Shown: positions 1 to 12,754, numbered from the stretch's first letter. The stretch is 64,000 nucleotides of DNA from Acidianus sp. HS-5 (GCF_021655615.1 NZ_AP025245.1:1922001-1986000); one strand, 5' to 3'. The notes: generated from the sequence alone by a model not told the origin. Numbers and translations are program-made.

Positions 1-3274
<3,274 letters not shown>

Positions 3275-3295
3275 TACTAGTGATTCTGAATAAGA

Positions 3296-3308
3296 CTTAT
3301 TTAAAAGG
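3296..3308. promoter_or_regulatory. Shared TATA element of divergent topR1 and cdc48
   Basis: The 13 bp CTTATTTAAAAGG read as TTTAAAAGG on the plus strand and TTTTAAATAAG on the minus strand. Its centre is about 24 nt before ATG 3327 (cdc48) and about 28 nt before ATG 3274 (reverse gyrase). These are the distances expected for a TATA box of leaderless Sulfolobus mRNAs, so one AT-rich element could serve both genes. Confidence 0.6.
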
Positions 3309-3326
3309 TTTAGCTATAGCATATTG

Positions 3327-5579
3327 ATGTCAACTTCAATTAAGCTTAAAGTATCTGAGGCAAGGCAAAGGGATGTAGGTAGAAAAATAGGTAGATTATC
3401 GGAAAATTTAATGACACAACTAAAAATAGATGCAGGAGACTACTTAGAGGTTATTGGACCTTCCGGCTCCTCTTTAGTTCAAGCAATGCCGGCATATGAC
3501 GTCGGAGACGATGAAATAAGAATTGACGGATATATAAGAAAAACTATAGGAGCTAGTATTGGAGATGAAGTCGAAGTAAGAAAAGCTACTGTAAATAAAG
3601 CTACTAAAATAGTTTTAGCCCCAACACAACCAATAAGATTTGACCAGAGCTTTATTGACTATGTAAAAGATCAGCTCATGTATAAGCCTTTAGTTAAAGG
3701 AGAAACTATTCCTATTCCAATTTATACTGGAGTAATAGAACTAGTAGTAGTAAATACACAACCTAGCAATTATGTATTTGTAAGTTCTGAAACTCAACTG
3801 GATATTAAAGAAGAACCGGTTAAAGCAGAAACCACGTACACTAAAGTTACATGGGAAGATATTGGAGATCTAGAAGACGTTAAAGAAAGAATAAGGGAAA
3901 TCGTAGAATTACCAATGAAACATCCAGAGTTATTCCAGCGATTAGGCATAGAACCTCCTAAAGGAATATTACTTTATGGACCTCCTGGAGTTGGAAAAAC
4001 CTTACTAGCAAGAGCTTTAGCTAATGAAATTGGTGCATATTTCATTTCAATAAATGGACCAGAAATAATGAGCAAATTCTACGGTGAAAGTGAGGAAAGA
4101 CTTAGGCAAATATTTGATGAGGCAGAAAAGAACGCTCCATCAATAATTTTCATTGATGAAATTGATGCAATAGCACCTAAAAGAGAAGAGGTTACTGGAG
4201 AAGTCGAAAAAAGAGTAGTAGCACAGCTGCTTACCTTAATGGATGGAATTAAAGGAAGAGGAAAGATAGTAGTTATTGGAGCAACAAATAGACCAGAAGC
4301 AGTAGATCCTGCACTTAGAAGACCTGGAAGATTTGATAGAGAAATAGAGATAAGACCTCCAGATACGAAAGCAAGAAAAGAGATATTACAAGTTCACACA
4401 AGAAGTATGCCCATTTCTGATGATGTAAACCTTGACGACATAGCAGATATGACTAACGGCTATACTGGAGCAGATTTAGCCGCATTAACTAAAGAAGCTG
4501 CAATGGTAGCGTTAAGAAGATTTTTAGCAACTACTAAAGTAAACCTAGATCAAGGACAAATACCTGCTGAACTATTAAAGGAACTAAAAGTCACAATGAA
4601 CGACTTCCTAGAGGCAATGAAATCAATACAACCAACATTACTTAGAGAAGTTTATGTCGAAGTACCTAAAGTTAGGTGGAGTGATATAGGAGGATTAGAA
4701 GACGTTAAGCAACAGCTAAGAGAAGCTATAGAATGGCAAATAAAATTCCCCGATGTTTTCGTTAAATCTGGAATTAGAGCGCCTAAAGGGGTTTTACTAT
4801 TTGGACCTCCTGGAACTGGAAAGACTATGTTAGCTAAGGCAGTAGCAACTGAAAGCGGAGCAAACTTCATTGCAGTAAGAGGACCAGAAGTTCTATCAAA
4901 ATGGGTAGGAGAAAGCGAAAAAGCGGTAAGAGAAATATTTAGAAGAGCTAGACAAACTGCCCCAACGGTGATATTCTTCGATGAAATAGACTCTATTGCA
5001 CCAATGAGAGGTTTTTCCCATGATAGTGGAGTAACTGAAAGACTTGTAAACCAATTATTAGCAGAAATGGACGGAATAACGCCATTAAACAAGGTTGTAG
5101 TAATAGCTGCAACTAACAGACCAGATATACTAGATCCGGCGTTACTGAGACCGGGTAGATTCGACAGACTTATATATGTTCCACCGCCTGATAAAGTTGC
5201 AAGGCTAGAGATACTTAAAGTTCATACTAGAAATGTACCATTGGCAGAAGATGTTAACCTAGAGACAATAGCTGAAAAAACCGAAGGATATACTGGAGCA
5301 GATTTAGAAGCGCTAGTAAGAGAAGCTACTATGCTTATGCTACGTGAGATATCGACAGCGTGCGATCAAAAATCTAGACAAGAATGTACCAGTAACGGTA
5401 AGCTTGCAGAAGAATGTTATAACAAGGAAATGAGGAATTGCATGAATAGTCCTAACGGTAAAGTTTCAATGAAAAACTTTGATGAAGCTCTAAAAATAGT
5501 TAATCCAAGTATAACTAAAGCAGATATTGAAAGATACGAGAGACTTGCCAAAGAATTGAAGAGGAGTGTTGCAATATGA
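3327..5579 (+). CDS. cdc48: Cdc48/p97-type AAA ATPase (VAT)
   Basis: Double-ring AAA+ unfoldase that extracts and feeds proteins to the proteasome. An N-terminal substrate domain (~1-180) is followed by D1 with Walker A GPPGVGKT (~219) and Walker B IIFIDEIDAI (~275), then D2 with GPPGTGKT (~492) and VIFFDEIDSI (~548). Both second regions of homology keep paired arginines (RRPGRFDR, LRPGRFDR). Length 750 aa is normal. The ATG at 3327 is preferred over the TTG one codon earlier because the TATA element is ~25 nt upstream (leaderless). A segment near residues 674-708 carries four cysteines absent from most archaeal VAT proteins I recall. The stop overlaps the apgM start by 4 nt. Confidence 0.96.
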   Translation: MSTSIKLKVSEARQRDVGRKIGRLSENLMTQLKIDAGDYLEVIGPSGSSLVQAMPAYDVGDDEIRIDGYIRKTIGASIGDEVEVRKATVNKATKIVLAPTQPIRFDQSFIDYVKDQLMYKPLVKGETIPIPIYTGVIELVVVNTQPSNYVFVSSETQLDIKEEPVKAETTYTKVTWEDIGDLEDVKERIREIVELPMKHPELFQRLGIEPPKGILLYGPPGVGKTLLARALANEIGAYFISINGPEIMSKFYGESEERLRQIFDEAEKNAPSIIFIDEIDAIAPKREEVTGEVEKRVVAQLLTLMDGIKGRGKIVVIGATNRPEAVDPALRRPGRFDREIEIRPPDTKARKEILQVHTRSMPISDDVNLDDIADMTNGYTGADLAALTKEAAMVALRRFLATTKVNLDQGQIPAELLKELKVTMNDFLEAMKSIQPTLLREVYVEVPKVRWSDIGGLEDVKQQLREAIEWQIKFPDVFVKSGIRAPKGVLLFGPPGTGKTMLAKAVATESGANFIAVRGPEVLSKWVGESEKAVREIFRRARQTAPTVIFFDEIDSIAPMRGFSHDSGVTERLVNQLLAEMDGITPLNKVVVIAATNRPDILDPALLRPGRFDRLIYVPPPDKVARLEILKVHTRNVPLAEDVNLETIAEKTEGYTGADLEALVREATMLMLREISTACDQKSRQECTSNGKLAEECYNKEMRNCMNSPNGKVSMKNFDEALKIVNPSITKADIERYERLAKELKRSVAI

Positions 5580-6823
5580 GGAAGTATAAAATTCTTTTAA
5601 TCATAGCAGATGGTCTAGGAGATAGACAAGTTAAATCACTAGGCAATAAAACACCTTTAGAGGTAGCAGATAAACCTAACATAAAAGAATTGCTTAAATC
5701 TTCACTAGTAGGACTAATGGATCCTATAGGTCCCGGTATAGTAGCAGGTAGTGATACTTCGCACATGGCTATTTTTGGTATAGACCCTCATAAGTATTAT
5801 AGAGGTAGAGGTGCACTAGAAGCTTTAGGTACTGGAGCTTATCTTACTGAAGGTGATATAGCGTTCAGAGGAAATTTCGCAACGGTAGACGAGAACATGA
5901 CTGTAATAGATAGAAGAGCCGGCAGGAAAATAGATGAAGGAGAACAGCTTGTAAATGAACTAAATGAAAAGATAGGAGAGATAGATAACGTAAAACCAAC
6001 TTTTTACAAGGCCACAGAGCATAGAGTTGCAGTAGTGCTTTCTGGAAAAGACCTTAGCGATAAGATCTCTGATACTGATCCGCATGAAGTAGGACATAAG
6101 GTTAGAGAATCTGCTCCTTTAGATAACTCAGCAAACTCAAAAAGGACAGCGGAAATTGTGAATAATTTGACAAAGAGAATTTACGATGTGCTATCAACGT
6201 CTATTCACAATAAAAATAGGATTGAAAGAGGTGAGCCTCCAGCTAATATAATATTATTGAGAGGAGCTTCAAAATACGTAGAATTACCTAAGTTACGTGA
6301 CTACACTGAGTTAAAAGGAGCTGCCGTATCAGCTACTGCACTCATAAAAGGTGTATGCAAAGCCATAGGAATGGACGTGTTTACTCCAAAGGGCGCTACC
6401 GGAGGAATGGATACTAATTACGATGCTATAGCGGATAAAGTTATAGAGCTGCTTAAAGACGATAAATACGACTTCATATTCCTCCACATAAAAGCAACTG
6501 ACGCTGCATCTCATGACGGAAAAGCCGAAGAAAAAGTTAAGGCTATTGAAAAAATTGACTATATAATAGGAAAAATTTTAAACAACTTTGGACAAGAGAT
6601 TGTATTAATGTTCACTGGAGATCATGCCACACCAGTAGAACTTAAAGAGCATTCTGGAGATCCAGTGCCAGTTTTACTTCATGTTCCAGATAACATAATT
6701 CCAGATAACGTTACTGACTTTAATGAAAGAGAAGCTAGAAAAGGAAGTCTTAGAATAACAGGATTAGATGTAATGAACGTATTGCTTAATTACTCAAATA
6801 GAGCAAGTAAATATGGAGCATGA
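5576..6823 (+). CDS. apgM: 2,3-bisphosphoglycerate-independent phosphoglycerate mutase, archaeal type
   Basis: Interconverts 3- and 2-phosphoglycerate in glycolysis/gluconeogenesis. The 415 aa length and alkaline-phosphatase-fold motifs fit the archaeal ApgM family: metal-binding ADGLGD at the N terminus, GSDTSHMAIFGIDP around residue 58 with the serine that carries the phosphate, DPHEVGH, IHIKATD-like LHIKATDAASHDG, and the C-terminal FTGDHATP metal site. The start overlaps the cdc48 stop (ATGA), so the two are co-transcribed. The TGA stop lies inside the C box of a small guide RNA (6820-6868), so the mRNA 3' end and the sRNA share sequence. Confidence 0.95.
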   Translation: MRKYKILLIIADGLGDRQVKSLGNKTPLEVADKPNIKELLKSSLVGLMDPIGPGIVAGSDTSHMAIFGIDPHKYYRGRGALEALGTGAYLTEGDIAFRGNFATVDENMTVIDRRAGRKIDEGEQLVNELNEKIGEIDNVKPTFYKATEHRVAVVLSGKDLSDKISDTDPHEVGHKVRESAPLDNSANSKRTAEIVNNLTKRIYDVLSTSIHNKNRIERGEPPANIILLRGASKYVELPKLRDYTELKGAAVSATALIKGVCKAIGMDVFTPKGATGGMDTNYDAIADKVIELLKDDKYDFIFLHIKATDAASHDGKAEEKVKAIEKIDYIIGKILNNFGQEIVLMFTGDHATPVELKEHSGDPVPVLLHVPDNIIPDNVTDFNEREARKGSLRITGLDVMNVLLNYSNRASKYGA

Positions 6824-6868
6824 AGAGGCTCGAAAGGGCTGATAGGTGAGGAACCCGCGCAGGACTGA
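6820..6868 (+). ncRNA. C/D box small guide RNA at the apgM 3' end
   Basis: A GC-rich 49-nt stretch in an AT-rich genome has a textbook archaeal C/D layout: C box ATGAAGA (6820-6826), 12-nt guide (6827-6838), D' box CTGA (6839-6842), 3-nt spacer, C' box GTGAGGA (6846-6852), 12-nt guide (6853-6864), D box CTGA (6865-6868). By the D+5 rule the guides would direct 2'-O-methylation of U in CCCUUUCGAGCC and of G in UCCUGCGCGGGU. The target RNAs were not identified here. The C box overlaps the apgM stop codon, so processing from the mRNA is likely. Confidence 0.8.
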
Positions 6869-7393
6869 TTAACATTTTTTTACAATGAATTTAGAAAATA
6901 TGTCCTTAACTCTCCATTTTGTAGCTTCACAAACTTCTAATGCAACTGCTCCAGCATTAGGTTGACCGTAAATTATTAAGTCCCCCTCTTTTCCGTAAAG
7001 TGTAGCAGGAATTACGAGTAAGTCTTCTTCACCATCTACATAAATTACAGAATTCGAAAATGAATTTAATGCAGATTTGATGTAAGACATTGCTGAAAGT
7101 CTTATTATTCCGGGCTCATTTTTTACTGTAATATATTTCGAAAATTTCATGCTCGATTTTATGTTCCTTTTAGTCTTACCGTCAATCACTGACAAAAATA
7201 TTCTCTTGTCATTCTTTAATAACTCTTGAGTAACAACATCACCTACTGAAATTATTCTTTCAAAATTATCTACATATTTTAAGAGTTTTTCTGTAGATTT
7301 AAAAAGAATACCATAAGGTCTTGAAAGCTCCTTTCTAATTTCTTTAGGCAAATAAAAACATAAGTCTACTTGATATTTATCGCGTACCTCCAA
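6869..7393 (-). CDS. GTP-dependent dephospho-CoA kinase (DUF359 family)
   Basis: Last step of archaeal coenzyme A synthesis: phosphorylation of dephospho-CoA using GTP. The 174 aa protein has family landmarks: YGILFKS near residue 27, SVGDVVT (~51), VDGEEDLLVIPATLY (~119) and YGQPNAGAV (~142), the last two forming the nucleotide-binding region of the Thermococcus enzyme. It is the last gene of the rps6e-aIF2g-PIN-rpo7-spt4 operon and overlaps spt4 by 28 nt, a typical archaeal association of this family with spt4/rpo7. The 3' end touches the convergent guide RNA. Confidence 0.88.
   Translation of the reverse strand: MEVRDKYQVDLCFYLPKEIRKELSRPYGILFKSTEKLLKYVDNFERIISVGDVVTQELLKNDKRIFLSVIDGKTKRNIKSSMKFSKYITVKNEPGIIRLSAMSYIKSALNSFSNSVIYVDGEEDLLVIPATLYGKEGDLIIYGQPNAGAVALEVCEATKWRVKDIFSKFIVKKC
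6875..6881 (+). terminator. Oligo-T terminator after apgM and sRNA
   Basis: Seven T residues directly follow the D box of the guide RNA; archaeal RNA polymerase commonly terminates at such runs. The run lies inside the last codons of the convergent gene at 6869-7393. Confidence 0.45.
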
Positions 7394-7566
7394 GGTTTCT
7401 TTGCCCCTGTTAAATTCATCAGCTCTGAATTTTCGTTAAGAATTATAATCATACCTTCCCATTCTTCAGTGAAACTGGTGCCCCCGCATACCGGACACGC
7501 ATCTTGGTCTGGCAAAACTAGTGCCTTGCAATTCCTACATGCTTTAAAAATTGAGGATTTGGGCAT
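7366..7566 (-). CDS. spt4: Transcription elongation factor Spt4 (RpoE2)
   Basis: Small zinc protein that binds Spt5 (NusG) to make RNA polymerase processive. 66 aa with a four-cysteine zinc ribbon: CRNC near residue 10 and CPVC near residue 24, then the conserved EEWEGMIIIL strand region. ATG 7566 is chosen over the upstream in-frame GTG because a GTGAT ribosome binding site lies 4 nt before it. It starts 6 nt after the rpo7 stop, the usual rpo7-spt4 pair. Confidence 0.93.
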   Translation of the reverse strand: MPKSSIFKACRNCKALVLPDQDACPVCGGTSFTEEWEGMIIILNENSELMNLTGAKKPWRYAINIK

Positions 7567-7571
7567 TTTTA

Positions 7572-8099
7572 TCACTTATTTAACTTTCCTAATGTAGGTT
7601 GCTTCATTGTTAAACCTATCCTAGGTAATTTACCAGAAGAGGATATAGCAGAAACTGTAACTATCCTTGCTCTGACTAAATCTCCTTTTTGCAAAACTTT
7701 TTTAGTTTTCTCTCCAATTAAAATTCCTCTTGCTGAATCGAACTTAAAAGTATCGTCTGCTATTTGCGATATATGAACTAAACCGTCCATTGGACCTAGA
7801 TTTACATAAATTCCGTAATTGTCCACTTCTGATACAGTTCCTTCAACTACTTCTTGTAAAGCTGGAACATAAGCTAATAACTCAAATTGCACCTCATGAT
7901 ATGTAGCTCCATCTCCAAAGATTATTTGGCCTTCTTCACTAGCTTTTGCAGATAAAACGCCTAAGACTAAACCCAAATCCTTAAAAATCTTGTCTTGATA
8001 CTCCGATTTTAAGATTTCTAGTGCAATTTTATCTAGTTCCTCACCAAAGTATTCTGGAGGTATCCTTACAACCCCTTTAGCTTTAATAATTTTAAACAT
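7572..8099 (-). CDS. rpo7: RNA polymerase subunit Rpo7 (RpoE)
   Basis: Stalk subunit of archaeal RNA polymerase that pairs with Rpo4 and contacts nascent RNA. 175 aa: N-terminal tip domain opening VVRIPPEYFG and a C-terminal S1/OB RNA-binding domain with VDNYGIYVNLGPMDGLVHISQ (written across ~95-115; the first 20 residues are the conserved core) and the ending RIGLTMKQP. The ATG at 8099 matches family N termini; the upstream TTG in the same frame is less likely. It lies between the PIN gene and spt4 in one transcript. Confidence 0.95.
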   Translation of the reverse strand: MFKIIKAKGVVRIPPEYFGEELDKIALEILKSEYQDKIFKDLGLVLGVLSAKASEEGQIIFGDGATYHEVQFELLAYVPALQEVVEGTVSEVDNYGIYVNLGPMDGLVHISQIADDTFKFDSARGILIGEKTKKVLQKGDLVRARIVTVSAISSSGKLPRIGLTMKQPTLGKLNK

Positions 8100-8111
8100 A
8101 ATAATCAACAG

Positions 8112-8534
8112 TTAGATAAGAAAGACCGATTTTATAATTTTACCTTTACTAGCTAAAAAAATTATTCCTATATTGTTTTTTAATGCCTTTTGTTTCAATT
8201 CTCTATCATTTGTAAAAATTAGGAATTTATTCTTTTTAGCACAATCAATAAGAATATCGTCAGTTGGCTTATCTGTAATCTCGCCTATTAATTTCCAATA
8301 ATTCTTATATTTTTCTAGATACATCATTGCTACGTTTATCCTTGAGATATAAGAAGGTGATCTAGAATACCTTGACCTTAAAATTTCCAACTCATGAAAG
8401 ACTGCTTTGTGAATATAAAATTCTGGCTTGTAATCAAGGTATTCTATAACTAAATTAAAAGGATCTATCCTATCATATATGTAAAGCAAAATATTAGTGT
8501 CAACTAAAACTCCTAAATTTTTATTTGACCCCAT
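8112..8534 (-). CDS. PIN-domain nuclease-like protein
   Basis: A 140 aa PIN-fold protein with the acidic residues of the nuclease site visible: VDTNILL near residue 11, HELE near 43, DDILIDCA near 92 and TNDRELK near 108. It is encoded between aIF2-gamma (22-nt overlap) and rpo7, a conserved archaeal neighbourhood that suggests a housekeeping RNA-processing role (FCF1/UTP23-like) rather than a VapC toxin, and no antitoxin gene is adjacent. The start is chosen at ATG 8534; another ATG 15 nt upstream is possible. The substrate is unknown. Confidence 0.85.
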   Translation of the reverse strand: MGSNKNLGVLVDTNILLYIYDRIDPFNLVIEYLDYKPEFYIHKAVFHELEILRSRYSRSPSYISRINVAMMYLEKYKNYWKLIGEITDKPTDDILIDCAKKNKFLIFTNDRELKQKALKNNIGIIFLASKGKIIKSVFLI

Positions 8535-9760
8535 CCTACTAATCTCCATCTTCCTCCAACTTGCCTACTTATAACTAGCCTTAAATTATTCTCCCAGACC
8601 GGGATTGGTCTCTTAAGTTCAAGTTCTATCTCATTAGATTTTGCATGAGTAACTGTACCTAATGTAGTTGCAGACCCTACTGTTATCATCAATACTTCTT
8701 TATTCCTTATAGGTGATACTTTAACAAGATCTTTACTACCAACTACCCTTTCAAGTAAATTATACTCAACTCTAATATTCCATAATACTGGAACATCTGC
8801 CTTAGCATCTGTGACCATATTACCCATTAAGCTGTCTGCCTTGGTTACTGATGGGTCTAAGTAAGTTCCTACTGCTACTAAGCCTCCTGGCCTAGCTTCA
8901 TTTACTTCCAAATCTCCAAATCTAAGCGAAGATATTTTGGTATAAATAGGCTCATAGCTTACTTTACCTCTATCCTCGATCCTAATTCCTGGTAAAACCT
9001 TTATCTCCTGGCCTACAGAAAACTTACCCTGAACTATACTTCCTCCAACAACTCCTCCAACTAATTTATCAAATGTGGTTCCGGGTTTATTCACATCAAA
9101 ACTCCTTACCACCAGCATTATCGGTATTTTAGTTAAATCTCTCTTTGGTGTAGGAATTCTTTCCTCTATAGCCTCTATTAATGCGTCAACATTTATCTTA
9201 TGAAGTGCACTTACTGGAATTATAGGAGATCCTTCTGCCCAAGTTCCTTTTATAAACTCATTAATTTGCTTATATTGCGCAATAGCTTGATCTTTAGTTA
9301 CTACATCTATTTTATTTTGCACTATAACTAAATTCTTTATTCCAACTATACCTAAGGCCACGAAATGTTCTCTGGTTTGCGGTTGAGGAAAAGGCTCATT
9401 AGCAGCGACTACCAAAACCGCTCCATCGAGAATCGCAGTTCCAGATAACATTGTAGCCATTAAAATCTCATGTCCTGGCGCGTCCAGAAATGATACTCTC
9501 CTTAAAAAATCCGGTTCTTCATCACTTCCGCATTGACTACAGGATTCTTCATTAACATACGCGTCTGGCTTTTTACAGTTTTTACAAATCCCAAAGCTAG
9601 CCTCTGCATAACCTAACTTTATCGTCATCCCTCTCTTTAATTCTTCAGAATGCTTAGATGTCCATATTCCAGTTAAAGCTTGAACTAATGTAGTCTTACC
9701 ATGATCTACATGTCCTACTACACCTATGTTGACTTCTGGTTGCACTTTTGGCCAGGGCAA
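8513..9760 (-). CDS. aif2g: Translation initiation factor aIF2 gamma subunit
   Basis: GTPase of the aIF2 heterotrimer that brings initiator Met-tRNA to the small ribosomal subunit. 415 aa with G1 GHVDHGKT (~15), G3 DAPGHE (~92), G4 NKID (~148) and G5 SALH; the zinc knuckle unique to IF2-gamma (CKNC and CSQC, ~58-77) is intact. The start codon is TTG, supported by a GGTGA site just upstream and by the family N terminus. It follows rps6e by 4 nt. The alpha and beta subunit genes are not here. Confidence 0.96.
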   Translation of the reverse strand: MPWPKVQPEVNIGVVGHVDHGKTTLVQALTGIWTSKHSEELKRGMTIKLGYAEASFGICKNCKKPDAYVNEESCSQCGSDEEPDFLRRVSFLDAPGHEILMATMLSGTAILDGAVLVVAANEPFPQPQTREHFVALGIVGIKNLVIVQNKIDVVTKDQAIAQYKQINEFIKGTWAEGSPIIPVSALHKINVDALIEAIEERIPTPKRDLTKIPIMLVVRSFDVNKPGTTFDKLVGGVVGGSIVQGKFSVGQEIKVLPGIRIEDRGKVSYEPIYTKISSLRFGDLEVNEARPGGLVAVGTYLDPSVTKADSLMGNMVTDAKADVPVLWNIRVEYNLLERVVGSKDLVKVSPIRNKEVLMITVGSATTLGTVTHAKSNEIELELKRPIPVWENNLRLVISRQVGGRWRLVGWGQIKI

Positions 9761-9764
9761 AAAA

Positions 9765-10403
9765 TCACCTTACTATCACAGTATTTATCTGAACTATTTC
9801 ATTACTTATTGTATCTCCTCTCAACATTTTCCTCCTTCTTTCTCCGTCTTCACGTGGAACATATCCCGGTGGGCCAGAAACTAGCACTCTCCTCTTAGCG
9901 GGGCCGGAGATATCTGGTCTCATCGCGAATCCCGTATTGTCAGATCCTCCGGTGACTTTTAGTGTAAATGGAGTATCACTGATTGTTAAGTTCATTTTAT
10001 CTCCTATTTTAGTACCAAATAGGCTTAATTTTGATTGATCAACTAAAATTTGAAAGGCCTTAGTCCTATAAGCTAAAGCTTCAAAGTCTTCTGCTCCGAA
10101 TTTTTCGGCAATAGTTTTACTTATATGCACTTCCTTATCAGGTAAACTATCATCGGTCTGAACTAGGAAATGTACTTTTATTTTTACCTTTTTATCGCCT
10201 TCCTGTTTTTCAATTTGCAAACTTAATAACTTGTCCAAATTGAGCTCTTGCTTTAGTTTAGTGTTCAATTTAGCTATAGGTAAGGCTTTTCCGTCTTTTT
10301 CTCCGTCCATAGATTTTACATTCTCATCTGCCTTTACTTTTACTTTCATTATCTTTAATTGCTTTGTTTCGGGATCTGAAATTACAACCTTAAAGTCCGG
10401 CAA
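9765..10403 (-). CDS. rps6e: Ribosomal protein S6e
   Basis: Small-subunit protein, first gene of the operon running to the dephospho-CoA kinase. 212 aa; the N terminus MPDFKVVISDPETK and the signature GGSDNTGFAMRPDI followed by RRVLVSGPPGY are diagnostic. ATG 10403 has a GGTGA site about 6 nt upstream, and a TATA element at 10438-10450 would give a short leader, so this mRNA is probably leadered, unlike the divergent cbiX. Confidence 0.95.
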   Translation of the reverse strand: MPDFKVVISDPETKQLKIMKVKVKADENVKSMDGEKDGKALPIAKLNTKLKQELNLDKLLSLQIEKQEGDKKVKIKVHFLVQTDDSLPDKEVHISKTIAEKFGAEDFEALAYRTKAFQILVDQSKLSLFGTKIGDKMNLTISDTPFTLKVTGGSDNTGFAMRPDISGPAKRRVLVSGPPGYVPREDGERRRKMLRGDTISNEIVQINTVIVR

Positions 10404-10437
10404 TTAAATGTCACCTTTCATTTTGGTATTCTGACAC

Positions 10438-10450
10438 AAGTATATAAACT
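10438..10450. promoter_or_regulatory. Shared palindromic TATA between rps6e and cbiX
   Basis: AGTATATAAACTC is nearly symmetric around TATATA. Its centre is ~28 nt before ATG 10472 (cbiX, leaderless) and ~41 nt before ATG 10403 (rps6e, short leader with a GGTGA site). One TATA core therefore could drive both divergent transcripts. Confidence 0.55.
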
Positions 10451-10471
10451 CGTAGCTCCAGAGAACTTAAA

Positions 10472-10855
10472 ATGATCGGTATAATTTTAGTCCTGCATGG
10501 CAGTAGAGTTGAGGAATGGAAAAATATTGCTGATGGTTATAAAAATTTACTATTAGAATACTTCCCTCTCGTAGAATACGGATTTCTTGAATTTAACAAA
10601 CCGACACTTAGAGAATCATTAGAAATTCTAGTAAATAAAGGAGCTACAGAAATAATTGCAGTGCCATTATTATTCGCTGCAGGTATGCATTTTTATAGGG
10701 ATATTCCAAAGTTATTAGACTTAAATGAAAAAGGAGAAACTATAGTAAATCAGGAAAAAGTGAAAGTTATCATTGCAGAACCTATAGGAGTAGATAAAAG
10801 GGTTGCAGAGGTATTAAAAGAGAGGGTAGAGGAAAAAATTGATAGCAAAAGTTAA
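10472..10855 (+). CDS. cbiX: Sirohydrochlorin chelatase, short CbiX type
   Basis: Inserts Co2+ (or Fe2+) into sirohydrochlorin on the way to cobalamin or siroheme/heme. 127 aa is the single-domain archaeal CbiX(S) length that works as a dimer. The two metal histidines are visible: LVLHGS near residue 9 and AGMHFYRDIP near residue 73. It is leaderless from the TATA element at 10438-10450 and overlaps the RNase H gene by 17 nt. With cbiA and ahbAB elsewhere in the window it indicates active tetrapyrrole synthesis. Confidence 0.9.
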   Translation: MIGIILVLHGSRVEEWKNIADGYKNLLLEYFPLVEYGFLEFNKPTLRESLEILVNKGATEIIAVPLLFAAGMHFYRDIPKLLDLNEKGETIVNQEKVKVIIAEPIGVDKRVAEVLKERVEEKIDSKS

Positions 10856-11288
10856 TTTTGATGGTCTGTGTGAACCTAAAAATCCTGGAGGAATAGCAAC
10901 TTACGCATATGTAATAAAACTCGATAAACAAATTATACAAGGTTATGGTTTGGCAGAAAAACCTTGGTCTAAAGATGCCACAAATAATGTTGCAGAATAC
11001 ATGGGCATATACTGTGCTATGACAAAGCTAATACAAATTGGAATAAAAAATGCAATATTTTATGGAGATAGCCAATTGGTTATTAGGCAACTATCTGGAG
11101 AATATAAAATAAAGTCTCTAAGACTTAAAAAGATATATGATAAAATACAAGAAAATCTAAAAAATTTCGAATATGTAGAATTTAAATGGGTTCCAAGAGA
11201 AGAAAATACAGAAGCTGATAGTTTAACAAGAATAGCATATAGTCTGGTACTTCAAAATAAACTAAAAGAAATAGGGTGTAGACTATGA
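10839..11288 (+). CDS. rnhA: Ribonuclease HI
   Basis: Cleaves the RNA strand of RNA/DNA hybrids. 149 aa, the size of the characterised Sulfolobus tokodaii type 1 enzyme. The four catalytic acids are recognisable: D in VNFDGLCEP (~8), E in NNVAEYMG (~54), D in FYGDSQLV (~77) and D in NTEADSLTR (~127). The start is TTG with a GAGG-rich site upstream; it overlaps cbiX, so translation is probably coupled. The 3' end overlaps the convergent rps15 by 6 nt. Confidence 0.93.
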   Translation: MIAKVNFDGLCEPKNPGGIATYAYVIKLDKQIIQGYGLAEKPWSKDATNNVAEYMGIYCAMTKLIQIGIKNAIFYGDSQLVIRQLSGEYKIKSLRLKKIYDKIQENLKNFEYVEFKWVPREENTEADSLTRIAYSLVLQNKLKEIGCRL

Positions 11289-11741
11289 TGTGCTAGTTAT
11301 TAATAACTCGGCAGTTGCTGGATCATATGCCCAATTTTCTGGCAATTTTCCAACATCTTTATAATAATATACTAACCTCCTAATCTTTGATTCAATTTCC
11401 TCAAGGCCTTTCTTTGATACTTTATCCTTAGGATATTCTGTAAGATGCCTCCTTACATTAACAGCTTTTCTAATCAAATTGAATAAATCTTCGGGAATTT
11501 TAGGAGCTAAGCCTTTCTCTTCAAGAATATCAGTTAGGTTCTTTCCAGTTATTTGCTTTACTAATGGTATACCATATTGATCCCTTAATATTACTCCTAT
11601 CATACTAGGCCCATATCCTCTTTTAGCTAATTCCTCTACTAGCATTTCAACTTCTTCTCTAGTAAACCTAACCCATTTGGGAGCTCCAGCCCTTACTGGT
11701 CTGGTGGAGTGGGATTTACCTCTAGCTCTCTTCTTATTCAT
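11283..11741 (-). CDS. rps15: Ribosomal protein S15 (archaeal/eukaryotic S13 type)
   Basis: Small-subunit protein, 152 aa, the long archaeal form with an N-terminal extension before the bacterial-like S15 helices. MNKKRARGKSHSTRPV and the ending NWAYDPATAELLI are typical. A GTGAT site lies directly before ATG 11741. It is convergent with rnhA and separated by 33 nt from metE upstream. Confidence 0.95.
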   Translation of the reverse strand: MNKKRARGKSHSTRPVRAGAPKWVRFTREEVEMLVEELAKRGYGPSMIGVILRDQYGIPLVKQITGKNLTDILEEKGLAPKIPEDLFNLIRKAVNVRRHLTEYPKDKVSKKGLEEIESKIRRLVYYYKDVGKLPENWAYDPATAELLITSTS

Positions 11742-11774
11742 AGCTAATCACTAGCTTATTCTAGTACTTATATT

Positions 11775-12754
<980 letters not shown>

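Noticed and set aside
4652..5092. Long open frame antisense to cdc48
   Set aside because: It lies entirely in the codons of the D2 ATPase, has low-complexity translation and no promoter; a shadow of biased codon use.
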